In this document: one piece after another, positions 29,429 to 37,003 of the stretch
How the letters are laid out: every line of letters starts with the position of its first letter
Numbering within the stretch: the stretch's first letter is position 1
Source of the DNA: Flavobacterium oncorhynchi
Lineage (GTDB): Bacteria; Bacteroidota; Bacteroidia; Flavobacteriales; Flavobacteriaceae
Length of the DNA: 64,000 nucleotides
Direction: 5' to 3'
NCBI RefSeq assembly: GCF_002217355.1
Contig: NZ_MUHA01000010.1
Location: 1 to 64,000 of the forward strand
The notes under the pieces: generated by a model
Told to the model about the DNA's origin: nothing
Seen by the model: only the letters and a program-made list of their open reading frames with translations
The model's database searches: none
Made by a program: the position numbers and the translations under genes

Positions 29429-30616
29429 TTACTCTACAATTTCAGTAACCTGTCCAGCACCAACTGTTCTACCACCTTCACGGATAGCAAAACGTAAACC
29501 TACGTTCATTGCGATTGGGCTTAATAAAGCAACATTAATAGTTAAGTTATCTCCTGGCATTACCATCTCTACTCCTTCTGGTAAAGTAATAACTCCTGTT
29601 ACGTCAGTTGTACGTACGTAGAACTGTGGACGGTAGTTATTATGGAATGGAGTATGACGTCCACCTTCTTCTTTTTTCAAGATATAAACCTCAGCTTTGA
29701 AAGTAGAGTGTGGTTTTACTGATCCTGGCTTAATGATAACCATTCCTCTTTTGATAGATTCTTTATCAATACCTCTTAATAATAAACCTACGTTATCTCC
29801 AGCTTCACCTCTATCAAGGATTTTACGGAACATCTCAACTCCTGTAATAGTAGAAGTTAATTTATCAGCTCCCATACCAATGATTTCAACAGCATCACCT
29901 GTATTAGCAATACCAGTTTCGATACGACCTGTAGCAACAGTTCCACGACCTGTAATTGTAAATACGTCTTCAACCGGCATCAAGAATGGTTTTGCTACGT
30001 CACGCACTGGCTCTTCGATCCAAGCGTCAACAGCATCCATTAATTCAATGATTTTTGGTACCCAAGCAGGATCATTATTCAATCCTCCTAAAGCAGAACC
30101 TTGAACTACAGGACCATTATCTCCATCATATTCGTAGAAAGATAATAAATCTCTAATTTCCATTTCAACAAGCTCTAACAACTCAGCATCATCAACCATA
30201 TCCACTTTGTTCATGAAAACAACGATTCTTGGAATACCAACCTGACGTCCTAAAAGGATGTGCTCACGAGTTTGTGGCATTGGACCATCTGTAGCAGCAA
30301 CTACTAAGATAGCACCGTCCATTTGAGCAGCACCAGTAACCATGTTCTTTACGTAATCCGCGTGACCAGGACAGTCAACGTGAGCGTAGTGACGGTTAGC
30401 AGTTTCATACTCTACGTGTGATGTATTAATAGTAATACCTCTTTCTTTCTCCTCTGGAGCGTTATCGATTTGATCAAACGATTTTGCTTGACAGTAACCA
30501 GCATCTGACAATACTTTTGTAATTGCAGCAGTTAATGTAGTTTTTCCGTGATCTACGTGTCCAATTGTACCTATGTTTAAGTGCGGTTTGGAACGATTAA
30601 AATTCTCCTTTGCCAT
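29429..30616 (-). CDS. tuf: Elongation factor Tu
   Basis: This 395-residue GTPase delivers aminoacyl-tRNA to the ribosome. The G motifs are GHVDHGKTT (near residue 19), DCPGHADY and NKVDMVDD, followed by domain 2 and 3 signatures ([29 protein letters not shown]). It sits between tRNA-Thr(GGU) and tRNA-Trp, so it is transcribed with tRNAs as E. coli tufB is. Confidence 0.98.
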   Translation of the reverse strand: MAKENFNRSKPHLNIGTIGHVDHGKTTLTAAITKVLSDAGYCQAKSFDQIDNAPEEKERGITINTSHVEYETANRHYAHVDCPGHADYVKNMVTGAAQMDGAILVVAATDGPMPQTREHILLGRQVGIPRIVVFMNKVDMVDDAELLELVEMEIRDLLSFYEYDGDNGPVVQGSALGGLNNDPAWVPKIIELMDAVDAWIEEPVRDVAKPFLMPVEDVFTITGRGTVATGRIETGIANTGDAVEIIGMGADKLTSTITGVEMFRKILDRGEAGDNVGLLLRGIDKESIKRGMVIIKPGSVKPHSTFKAEVYILKKEEGGRHTPFHNNYRPQFYVRTTDVTGVITLPEGVEMVMPGDNLTINVALLSPIAMNVGLRFAIREGGRTVGAGQVTEIVE

Positions 30617-30671
30617 TTTACTTAATTTTTAATCTTAGTTATATATTAATTTTCAATTTCCTACTTACTTG

Positions 30672-30743
30672 AGCCAATGTCGGGATTTGAACCCGAGACC
30701 TCTTCCTTACCAAGGAAGCACTCTACCCCTGAGCTACACCGGC
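30672..30743 (-). tRNA. tRNA-Thr (GGU)
   Basis: A 72-base cloverleaf. Acceptor arms GCCGGTG/CATTGGC include G-U pairs, the anticodon stem CTTCC/GGAAG encloses TTGGTAA (anticodon GGU), and the T loop is TTCAAAT. CCA is not encoded. It lies immediately upstream of tuf. Confidence 0.95.
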
Positions 30744-30753
30744 AGAGAGTTCC

Positions 30754-30812
30754 GATTTTAGATTCTTGAATTTAGATTTCAGACTTTTAAAAATCTAAAA
30801 CCCAAAATCTCA
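30754..30812. repeat. GATTTTAGA-type low-complexity intergenic repeat, copy 1
   Basis: The spacer between tRNA-Thr(GGU) and tRNA-Tyr holds GATTTTAGATTC, TTTAGATTTCAGA and the inverse AAATCTAAAA, so it can fold on itself. It shares words with 61969-61998. Confidence 0.45.
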
Positions 30813-30826
30813 CCTTCTTTTTTTTG

Positions 30827-30909
30827 TGGGGAGAGCAGGATTCGAACCTGCGAAGTTCACACAGCAGATTTACAGTCTGCCCTCGTTGGCCGCTTGAGTA
30901 TCTCCCCTA
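30827..30909 (-). tRNA. tRNA-Tyr (GUA)
   Basis: An 83-base class II tRNA with a long variable arm. Acceptor arms GGGGAGA/TCTCCCC are perfect, and the anticodon loop CTGTAAA gives GUA. CCA is not encoded. Confidence 0.95.
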
Positions 30910-30969
30910 ATTTTAAAATTTCAATCTTTTAAAAGAACTTGTTTCAAATCGCATTTGAAACTTTTTTTG

Positions 30970-31043
30970 AGCCGATAGAGGGACTCGAACCCACGACCTG
31001 CTGATTACAAATCAGCTGCTCTAGCCAGCTGAGCTACATCGGC
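30970..31043 (-). tRNA. tRNA-Thr (UGU)
   Basis: A 74-base cloverleaf. Acceptor arms GCCGATG/TATCGGC carry one wobble pair, and the anticodon stem GCTGA/TCAGC encloses TTTGTAA (anticodon UGU). CCA is not encoded. It is the first gene of the tRNA/tuf operon, directly after a terminator and promoter. Confidence 0.95.
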
Positions 31044-31051
31044 GAATACAT

Positions 31052-31079
31052 TAAAAAAGTCCGCTATTTCTAACGGACT
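31052..31079 (-). terminator. Terminator of the xerC-hpf transcript
   Basis: Arms AGTCCG (31058-31063) and CGGACT (31074-31079) with a 10-base loop, followed on the minus strand by six T. It lies 9 bases before tRNA-Thr(UGU), and the predicted start of the tRNA operon falls inside its 5' arm. Confidence 0.8.
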
Positions 31080-31080
31080 G

Positions 31081-31109
31081 CAAATGTAGCTATTTTATCT
31101 TTTAATCAA
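31081..31109 (-). promoter_or_regulatory. Predicted promoter of the tRNA-tuf-secE operon
   Basis: On the minus strand there is a TTG (31109-31107), an 18-base spacer and TACATTTG (31088-31081), a full match to TAnnTTTG. The expected start is about 31077-31073, inside the 5' arm of the preceding terminator. Transcripts begun here could not fold that hairpin, whereas read-through from hpf would. Confidence 0.65.
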
Positions 31110-31134
31110 AACATTTTTTTAAAAAAAATTTCAA

Positions 31135-31437
31135 TTATATATGTGCTCTTATTTTTTCTTTCCTTTTCACAAGCAATCGCTCTAACGATTCTGCTGAATT
31201 TTCAACAGCCTCCTCAAAGGACTTACATTGCTTTTTTACCAAAAAATCATCTCCCGGAACATTAATCTTAATCTCTACTGCCTTATTCTCTTTATCACTC
31301 GTTCTTTCAACCTTTAAAAAAACATCCGCCGAAACAACTCGATCATAATACTTCTCCAGCTTATCCATTCTTTCTTGAATAAAATCAACTAATTTTCTGT
31401 CAACAGTAAAGTTAACTGCATGAACATCTACCTTCAT
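31135..31437 (-). CDS. hpf: Short ribosome hibernation-promoting factor (HPF/RaiA family)
   Basis: A 100-residue HPF/RaiA-family protein (MKVDVHAVNFTVDRKLVDFIQERMDKLEKYYDRV...). It keeps the N-terminal S30AE fold only and lacks the C-terminal dimerisation domain of long HPF, so it is the short type that binds the decoding region of idle ribosomes. I place the start at the ATG at 31437. The open frame continues to 31500, but that stretch overlaps xerC and does not belong to the family's conserved start. It lies 34 bases downstream of xerC, co-directional. Confidence 0.88.
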   Translation of the reverse strand: MKVDVHAVNFTVDRKLVDFIQERMDKLEKYYDRVVSADVFLKVERTSDKENKAVEIKINVPGDDFLVKKQCKSFEEAVENSAESLERLLVKRKEKIRAHI

Positions 31438-31471
31438 AATACTAATTTTAGGGTTAAACATTTCAGAATCA

Positions 31472-32365
31472 TTATTTATTTCTAGGATGCGCATCACCAT
31501 ACACTTTTTTAAGCTCCGCTAAACTATTATGAGTATAAACCTGAGTCGATGCCAAGCTCGAATGCCCTAACAATTCCTTAACTGAATTTAAATCCGCTCC
31601 GTTATTTAATAAGTGAGTCGCAAAAGTATGCCGAAGCACATGCGGACTCTTTTTTACTTTTTCAGAGACCCTACTAAAGTAAGAATTTATTAATCGATAC
31701 ACAAAAGATTCACTCAATTTTAACCCTTTTTTCGAAATAAAAAAATATTCTGAATCCTGAATTTCCTCAAGTAGAATTCTTTCTTTTAAATACAAACTAA
31801 CCTGACTCGCAACAACAGGCAGAAGCGGAATAACCCGCTCTTTATTTCTTTTCCCTAGAACCTTAATAACATTGGAGGATAAATCAACATTTCTCAACAT
31901 CAACCCAATCAACTCTGCACGTCGAATACCCGTTGTATAAAAAAGCTCCACAACAAGCCTATCCCTCACTCCTTCAAACTCCTTTACAAAATCACCTTCA
32001 CACACCAAATCCCCCATCTCTTTTTCAGAAAACGGAATTTGCACAACTTTTGGCGTTTTTAGCGCCTTATGCTTCAACATCGGACTAACCTCTATTTGCT
32101 TTATTTTTAAAAGAAATTTATAAAACGCTTTCAGAGAAGCCATTTTGCGATTTACAGACACATTTGAAATTCCCTGATCTACCAAAGAAACAATCCAACT
32201 TCTAATTTGACTATAATTAACACCATCCACCCCCTCTTGCCCAAACCGCACTTTATTAAATTCTTCAAAACAAACCAAATCATCTAAATAAGCACTGACA
32301 GTATGTGGGGAATATTTTTTCTCCAACTGCAAATAATCACAAAAAGCTTCTTTATTAGACTGCAT
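31472..32365 (-). CDS. xerC: Tyrosine recombinase XerC/XerD family
   Basis: A 297-residue tyrosine recombinase with an N-terminal SAM-like core-binding domain (residues about 1-90) and a catalytic domain. All six active-site residues are visible: Arg148 (TTGIRRAEL), Lys172 (LGKRNKER), His242 and Arg245 (HVLRH), His268 (LLGHSS) and the nucleophile Tyr277 (VYTHNS). Length and setting between rpsU and hpf fit the housekeeping chromosome-dimer resolution enzyme. Which Xer paralogue it is cannot be settled by eye; no attachment site or mobile-element genes are near. Confidence 0.9.
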   Translation of the reverse strand: MQSNKEAFCDYLQLEKKYSPHTVSAYLDDLVCFEEFNKVRFGQEGVDGVNYSQIRSWIVSLVDQGISNVSVNRKMASLKAFYKFLLKIKQIEVSPMLKHKALKTPKVVQIPFSEKEMGDLVCEGDFVKEFEGVRDRLVVELFYTTGIRRAELIGLMLRNVDLSSNVIKVLGKRNKERVIPLLPVVASQVSLYLKERILLEEIQDSEYFFISKKGLKLSESFVYRLINSYFSRVSEKVKKSPHVLRHTFATHLLNNGADLNSVKELLGHSSLASTQVYTHNSLAELKKVYGDAHPRNK

Positions 32366-32431
32366 AAGATTTTTTTTCGACTTACCCAGTTACAGACAAA
32401 TCATTTAGAAAAGATTACAAAAACAAAAAAA

Positions 32432-32472
32432 ACCGTTAGGATCAAAGTTAAAACTTTTTGATCACTAACGGT
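32432..32472 (-). terminator. Terminator downstream of rpsU
   Basis: Arms ACCGTTAG + ATCAAA (32432-32446) and TTTGAT + CTAACGGT (32457-32472) give a stem of about 14 bp with one bulge, followed on the minus strand by eight T. It separates rpsU from xerC. Confidence 0.88.
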
Positions 32473-32495
32473 AATTATTTTAAAAAAGCAGTATA

Positions 32496-32690
32496 CTAAC
32501 TCTCTAAACCATCTTTCAATGTTTGGATGTAAGCAGCTTTTTGAATTTGAGCTCTTTTGATTACAGAAGGCTTAATAAAAGCAGTACGTGCTCTTAATTG
32601 ACGAACAGTTCCTGTTTTATCAAATTTTCTTTTATAGCGCTTTAATGCTCTATCGATATTTTCTCCGTCTTTAATTGGTATAATTAACAT
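32496..32690 (-). CDS. rpsU: 30S ribosomal protein S21 (bS21)
   Basis: A 64-residue basic protein (MLIIPIKDGENIDRALKRYKRKF...) of normal S21 length. In Flavobacterium ribosomes bS21, with bS6 and bS18, is reported to hold the 3' end of 16S rRNA so that the anti-Shine-Dalgarno sequence is hidden. Unlike its neighbours this gene has a strong SD (see separate entry), which fits published translational autoregulation of bS21: ribosomes lacking bS21 have a free anti-SD and favour this mRNA. A -7 box TACATTTG lies at 32727-32720, and a strong terminator follows. Confidence 0.95.
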   Translation of the reverse strand: MLIIPIKDGENIDRALKRYKRKFDKTGTVRQLRARTAFIKPSVIKRAQIQKAAYIQTLKDGLES

Positions 32691-32698
32691 AATATTGA

Positions 32699-32706
32699 CA
32701 CCTCCT
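32699..32706 (-). promoter_or_regulatory. Strong Shine-Dalgarno sequence of rpsU
   Basis: The minus strand reads AGGAGGTG, eight bases complementary to the 16S rRNA 3' tail, placed 8 bases before the ATG. Other starts checked in this window lack anything comparable. It is the probable sensor site for bS21 autoregulation. Confidence 0.85.
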
Positions 32707-32719
32707 CTCGTTAAGGCTG

Positions 32720-32727
32720 CAAATGTA
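32720..32727 (-). promoter_or_regulatory. -7 box of rpsU
   Basis: TACATTTG on the minus strand matches TAnnTTTG and predicts a start near 32713, leaving a leader of about 20-25 bases that contains the SD. No TTG is found at the expected -33 distance. Confidence 0.45.
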
Positions 32728-32838
32728 AAAATTAATTATTAATTATAGAGCATAATTTTTAAATTATTTTTCTAGAAAAATACAACTGGTTTAATATCTA
32801 AAACTATTTTGCATTTTACTTTTTACAATTCACAAAAC

Positions 32839-33981
32839 CTATTCTTTCAACAAATTTCTTGAAATCACCAGTTTTTGAATCTCAGTAGTTCCTTCTCCTA
32901 TAGTACATAATTTAGAATCTCTGTAAAATTTCTCTACCGGAAAATCTTTGGTATACCCATAACCGCCATGAATTTGAACTGCATCATTTGCAATTTTTAC
33001 ACAGGCTTCTGAAGCATACATTTTTGCCATTGCTCCTAATGTGGTTACTGGTTTATGTTTTTGCTTTAAGAAAGCAGCTTTGTGCAATAGCAATTCTGAC
33101 GCTTCAATTTCAGTTGCCATATCTGCCAATTTGAATGAAATTCCTTGAAAACTGCTAATTGGCTGTCCAAACTGATATCTTTCTTTTGAATACTTTAAAG
33201 CCGCCTCATACGCTCCTTTTGCAATACCTAAAGACAAAGCCCCTATTGAAATTCTTCCTCCGTCTAAAATCTTCATTGCCTGAACAAATCCTTCCCCAAC
33301 TTCTCCTAATCTATTTGCATCTGGCACACGACAATTATCAAAAACCAATTCAGCAGTTTCACTTGCACGCATTCCTAATTTATTTTCTTTTTTACCTGAA
33401 GAAAAACCAGACATTCCTTTTTCGAACACGAAAGCAGTCATTCCTTTAGAATCACCTTTTTCTCCTGTTCGAACAATAACAACTGCTACATCTCCAGATA
33501 TACCATGAGTGATAAAATTTTTTGCACCATTTACAATCCAAGAATCTCCATCTCTAACCGCTGTTGTATTCATACCTCCGGCATCAGAACCAGTATTATG
33601 CTCTGTTAATCCCCATGCGCCAATAAATTCAGCTGTTGCCAACTTTGGTAAAAACTTTTTCTTTTGCTCTTCGTTTCCAAAAGTTAAAATATGATTTGTA
33701 CATAACGAATTATGAGCCGCAACCGACAAACCTATCGAAGGATCGACTTTTGATATTTCTTCTACTACTGTAATATATTCATGATAACCTAATCCTGATC
33801 CTCCATATTCTTCAGGCACTAAAACCCCCATGAACCCCATTTCTCCAAGTTTCTTAAACAAATCAATTGGAAAAATCTGAGCTTCATCCCACTCCATTAT
33901 AAATGGCTTTATATTCTTTTCGGCAAAATCTTTTATAGATTGTGCAATCATTGACTGCGTCTCGTTATAATCAAAATTCAT
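32839..33981 (-). CDS. Acyl-CoA dehydrogenase
   Basis: A 380-residue FAD flavoprotein that oxidises acyl-CoA to trans-2-enoyl-CoA, in the first step of beta-oxidation or in branched-chain amino acid breakdown. The N-terminal helical domain is followed by the FAD/substrate segment [17 protein letters not shown] and the C-terminal signature [20 protein letters not shown]. The likely catalytic glutamate is in [10 protein letters not shown], at the position used by short-chain and butyryl-CoA type enzymes. Chain-length preference cannot be judged. It lies 14 bases downstream of the helix-hairpin-helix gene on the same strand, so the two may be co-transcribed. Confidence 0.93.
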   Translation of the reverse strand: MNFDYNETQSMIAQSIKDFAEKNIKPFIMEWDEAQIFPIDLFKKLGEMGFMGVLVPEEYGGSGLGYHEYITVVEEISKVDPSIGLSVAAHNSLCTNHILTFGNEEQKKKFLPKLATAEFIGAWGLTEHNTGSDAGGMNTTAVRDGDSWIVNGAKNFITHGISGDVAVVIVRTGEKGDSKGMTAFVFEKGMSGFSSGKKENKLGMRASETAELVFDNCRVPDANRLGEVGEGFVQAMKILDGGRISIGALSLGIAKGAYEAALKYSKERYQFGQPISSFQGISFKLADMATEIEASELLLHKAAFLKQKHKPVTTLGAMAKMYASEACVKIANDAVQIHGGYGYTKDFPVEKFYRDSKLCTIGEGTTEIQKLVISRNLLKE

Positions 33982-33995
33982 TGTGTGCTATCTTT

Positions 33996-34883
33996 TTAGA
34001 ACTCCAAATATAAACTAATTATTTTTGCTTTTTCAACAGGAAAACCTTTAATTTTTGATAATTCCTCAATATTATTAAAATTTCCATTCATGCTTCTATA
34101 AGTTACAATTTGTTTTGCAAGAGAATATTTAAAATATGGAAACTGTGATAATTCTTTTAAAGAAGCATCATTTATTGCTATCTTTTTAAATCCTGAAGGA
34201 GTAACAGCTTTAAATCGTCGGTTTAATTCAACTATCACCTCAGGCGAAAGCCCCCAAACATCCTCCATCTGTTCCATAGAAACAAAACCTCCTAGAATCT
34301 CTTTTTGTTTTAATATCCTCAAAGATAATGCTTCACCAATCCCATATACTTTTATCAAATCTTCCTGACTGGCGGTATTAATATCTGAAAGTACTATGGT
34401 CACTTTATTAAAAGGTATTTTCGCAGGATATTCTTTTTTCTCTACTTTAAACTCACTCTTTTTCTGTGTCCAATCAGGAAATTTAAACAATGGGGAAATC
34501 ACTTTTAAAAGTGAATCGGAAATATGTGTCACTTCCTGAAACTCTTTTGCAGAGTTTACATACTTATTCTCTTTTCGAAAAGCCAATAATCTATCGATTT
34601 CTTGAACTGACATCCCAAGCTTATAACCTTTATAATCTGAAATAAAATTTGGATTAAAAGTATACACCTTTCCTTTTTCAGTTAATTTTTCTATTCTAGC
34701 CGCATCTATATCTTTTTGCAAAGACATCCATTGTTTTTCTACACCAAAAGAAACCTCTGGTTTATTAAAATCAAAAAAGAAATAAAAAAGCTGTAAAACA
34801 ATTATAGCAACGAATAATGAAAAAATACCAGTTCGCTGTTGACTAGTAAACTTAAAATGCATCATAATCTTCTTAAAACTCAT
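33996..34883 (-). CDS. Membrane-anchored helix-hairpin-helix protein (ComEA-like repeats)
   Basis: A 295-residue protein with one N-terminal membrane helix (GIFSLFVAIIVLQLFYFFF, residues about 19-37), a linker with a charged pair-rich segment, and tandem helix-hairpin-helix motifs. An early degenerate one is near GYKLGMSVQEIDRLLAFR; a clear one is INTASQEDLIKVYGIGEALSLRIL; another is INDASLKELSQFPYFKYSLAKQIVTYR, followed by FNNIEELSKIKGF. HhH pairs bind the DNA backbone non-specifically, and ComEA uses them for DNA uptake. A role in DNA binding at the envelope is possible, but no competence genes are nearby. It is followed by the acyl-CoA dehydrogenase gene. Confidence 0.8.
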   Translation of the reverse strand: MSFKKIMMHFKFTSQQRTGIFSLFVAIIVLQLFYFFFDFNKPEVSFGVEKQWMSLQKDIDAARIEKLTEKGKVYTFNPNFISDYKGYKLGMSVQEIDRLLAFRKENKYVNSAKEFQEVTHISDSLLKVISPLFKFPDWTQKKSEFKVEKKEYPAKIPFNKVTIVLSDINTASQEDLIKVYGIGEALSLRILKQKEILGGFVSMEQMEDVWGLSPEVIVELNRRFKAVTPSGFKKIAINDASLKELSQFPYFKYSLAKQIVTYRSMNGNFNNIEELSKIKGFPVEKAKIISLYLEF

Positions 34884-35091
34884 TGCTATTATAAATTAAA
34901 CTATTTGTAAGGGATCTAAAATACAAGAAAATCACTAAACTTAACAAGAAAATACATTAAAATTTAACTTTTGTCAGAATTATACATTCCGCAAATTTCT
35001 ATCAATTAATTTAATGATTGTCAGCTTGTCATAAGGCTTTACCGAGTGTTTCTTTAAAATTTTAAATATTTTATAACTTAAAACATGATAA

Positions 35092-35125
35092 TTGTTTTTA
35101 TTTTTTACAAAAAACGATACATTTG
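35092..35125 (+). promoter_or_regulatory. Predicted promoter of the amino acid permease
   Basis: TTG (35092-35094), a 23-base spacer and TACATTTG (35118-35125). It lies 33 bases before the ATG. Confidence 0.5.
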
Positions 35126-35157
35126 GAGCTTAATAACAAATAAACCAATATTATAGT

Positions 35158-36609
35158 ATGTCAATTTGGAAAACTAAACCTCTTTCGGTATTGCTCGGTG
35201 AAGCATCCGAATCTGAAAAAGGACTAAAAAGAACCTTATCTTCACGTTCGCTTGTTGCACTTGGAGTTGGCGCCATCATTGGAGCCGGGCTATTCTCCTT
35301 AACTGGAATTGCCGCCGCAGAACATGCCGGACCTGCAGTAACTATCTCATTTATATTAGCCGCTATAGGTTGTGGTTTCGCAGGACTTTGCTATGCCGAA
35401 TTTGCTTCTATGATACCTGTTGCAGGTAGTGCCTATACTTATTCGTACGCTACAATGGGAGAATTCATGGCTTGGATTATTGGTTGGGATTTAGTTTTAG
35501 AGTATGCTTTAGGAGCCGCTACAGTAGGTGTAAGCTGGTCTAGATACCTATTAGAGTTATTAGCAAAATTTAACATTCATCTTCCTCCGAGCTTAATTTG
35601 TTCTCCATGGGAAACTTTAACACTTAGTAATGGTACCGTAATTGAAGGCGGAATTGTAAACTTACCCGCTATATTCATTGTTTCACTGCTTTCATTATTA
35701 TTAATTAAAGGAACAAAAGAGTCTGCAACTATCAACAATGTATTAGTTGTAGTAAAAGTAGCTGTAGTTATCGTTTTTATTGTTTTAGGATGGAAATTTA
35801 TTGATACTAGCAACTATACTCCATATATTCCTAAAAACACTGGAGTTTTCGGAGAGTTTGGATGGTCAGGAATCGCAACTGGTGCAGCAACTGTATTTTT
35901 TGCTTTTATTGGTTTTGATGCTGTATCGACTGCTGCTCAAGAAGCTAAAAATCCTCAAAAAGGAATGCCGATTGGTATCTTAGGATCTTTAGTAATCTGT
36001 ACAATATTATATGTATTATTTGCTCACGTAATGACAGGACTTGTACCTTACTACAAATTTGCTGGAGATGCAAAACCTGCTGCTACCGCATTTGCAGTTA
36101 CAGGTTATGATTTTTTACAAACAGGTTTAATCATTGCAATTTTAGCAGGATATACTTCAGTTATCTTGGTAATGCTTATGGGACAAAGCCGTGTGTTTTA
36201 CACTATGAGTAAAGACGGTTTATTACCTCCATTCTTTAGTGAAATACATTCAAAATTCCGCACACCTTGGAAAACCAATGTTTTCTTTTTAATATTCGTA
36301 AGTTTATTTGCTGGACTAGTTCCTGTAAGTGACTTAGGACATATGGTAAGCATTGGAACTCTATTAGCGTTTGTTCTTGTATGTATTGGAGTTATGGTAA
36401 TGCGTTATAAAATGCCTGATGCACCTAGATCATTTAGAACTCCTTTAGTTCCTTTTGTACCTATTGCAGGAATCCTGATTTGTTTAGCTTTGATGTATTC
36501 TTTACCAAACGAAAGCTGGGCACGACTAGTTATTTGGATGGCTTTAGGTGTCTTAATTTATTTTGTATATGGTAAGAAAAACAGTAAATTAAATAATCCA
36601 GAAAAATAA
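35158..36609 (+). CDS. APC-family amino acid permease (cationic amino acid transporter-like)
   Basis: A 483-residue integral membrane transporter with about 12-13 hydrophobic helices. The first helix carries the substrate-binding signature VGAIIGAGLFSLTGIAA typical of the APC superfamily. FIGFDAVSTAAQEAKNPQKGMPIGI is the conserved helix 6 / loop region of the cationic amino acid transporter group. It probably imports an amino acid by proton symport or exchange; the substrate cannot be read. It is a single gene with its own promoter and a terminator shared with the convergent pspC-like gene. Confidence 0.92.
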   Translation: MSIWKTKPLSVLLGEASESEKGLKRTLSSRSLVALGVGAIIGAGLFSLTGIAAAEHAGPAVTISFILAAIGCGFAGLCYAEFASMIPVAGSAYTYSYATMGEFMAWIIGWDLVLEYALGAATVGVSWSRYLLELLAKFNIHLPPSLICSPWETLTLSNGTVIEGGIVNLPAIFIVSLLSLLLIKGTKESATINNVLVVVKVAVVIVFIVLGWKFIDTSNYTPYIPKNTGVFGEFGWSGIATGAATVFFAFIGFDAVSTAAQEAKNPQKGMPIGILGSLVICTILYVLFAHVMTGLVPYYKFAGDAKPAATAFAVTGYDFLQTGLIIAILAGYTSVILVMLMGQSRVFYTMSKDGLLPPFFSEIHSKFRTPWKTNVFFLIFVSLFAGLVPVSDLGHMVSIGTLLAFVLVCIGVMVMRYKMPDAPRSFRTPLVPFVPIAGILICLALMYSLPNESWARLVIWMALGVLIYFVYGKKNSKLNNPEK

Positions 36610-36625
36610 TTTTTAGCATATAAAT

Positions 36626-36668
36626 AAAAAAGGATCTTAGAGTTTTACCACTTTAAGATCCTTTTTTT
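36626..36668. terminator. Bidirectional terminator between permease and pspC-like gene
   Basis: Arms AAAAAGGATCTTA (36627-36639) and TAAGATCCTTTTT (36654-36666), with A and T runs on both sides. It lies 17 bases past the permease stop and 16 bases past the pspC-like stop. Confidence 0.88.
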
Positions 36669-36684
36669 TATGCTTATTTATAAA

Positions 36685-36912
36685 TTACAAATCAAAAACT
36701 GAAGTTCTTTTCGCACGTATTAAATCCTTTAATCGAATCCAAAAAGCTAAGGTTAAATAAACCCCAAAACCCAAACCAGCCGTTACAAAAGAGATGTAAA
36801 TAAAAAACAACCTCACGCTTGTTACACGCATACCTAGTTTGTCTGCTAATCTTGACGATACATGAAAGCCATATTTTTCGAAAAAGAATTTTAATTTTAA
36901 AATAGCCGACAT
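36685..36912 (-). CDS. Small PspC-domain membrane protein
   Basis: A 75-residue protein consisting almost entirely of a PspC domain: an N-terminal amphipathic part (KYGFHVSSRLADKLGMRVTSVRLFFIYISF) and a membrane hairpin (FVTAGLGFGVYLTLAFWI), ending in charged residues. PspC proteins report envelope stress in enterobacteria, where they work with PspA and PspF; none of these is near here. The role in this organism is therefore open. It lies 91 bases downstream of the DUF2851 gene on the same strand. Confidence 0.8.
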   Translation of the reverse strand: MSAILKLKFFFEKYGFHVSSRLADKLGMRVTSVRLFFIYISFVTAGLGFGVYLTLAFWIRLKDLIRAKRTSVFDL

Positions 36913-37003
36913 TTTTAGTTTTTTTTTAATCCTAATTATATCAGGACGGTTTCTGATTACAAAAGTACAAATTATCTCATTATCACATTTTCTAATTATC
37001 TAA

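Noticed and set aside
31438..31500. Longer N-terminus for hpf
   Set aside because: It overlaps xerC and adds residues outside the conserved family start; the ATG at 31437 gives the standard 100-residue form.
31472..32365. Tyrosine recombinase as a sign of an integrated mobile element
   Set aside because: It is of housekeeping Xer length and sits between rpsU and hpf, with no attachment repeats, phage genes or composition change nearby.
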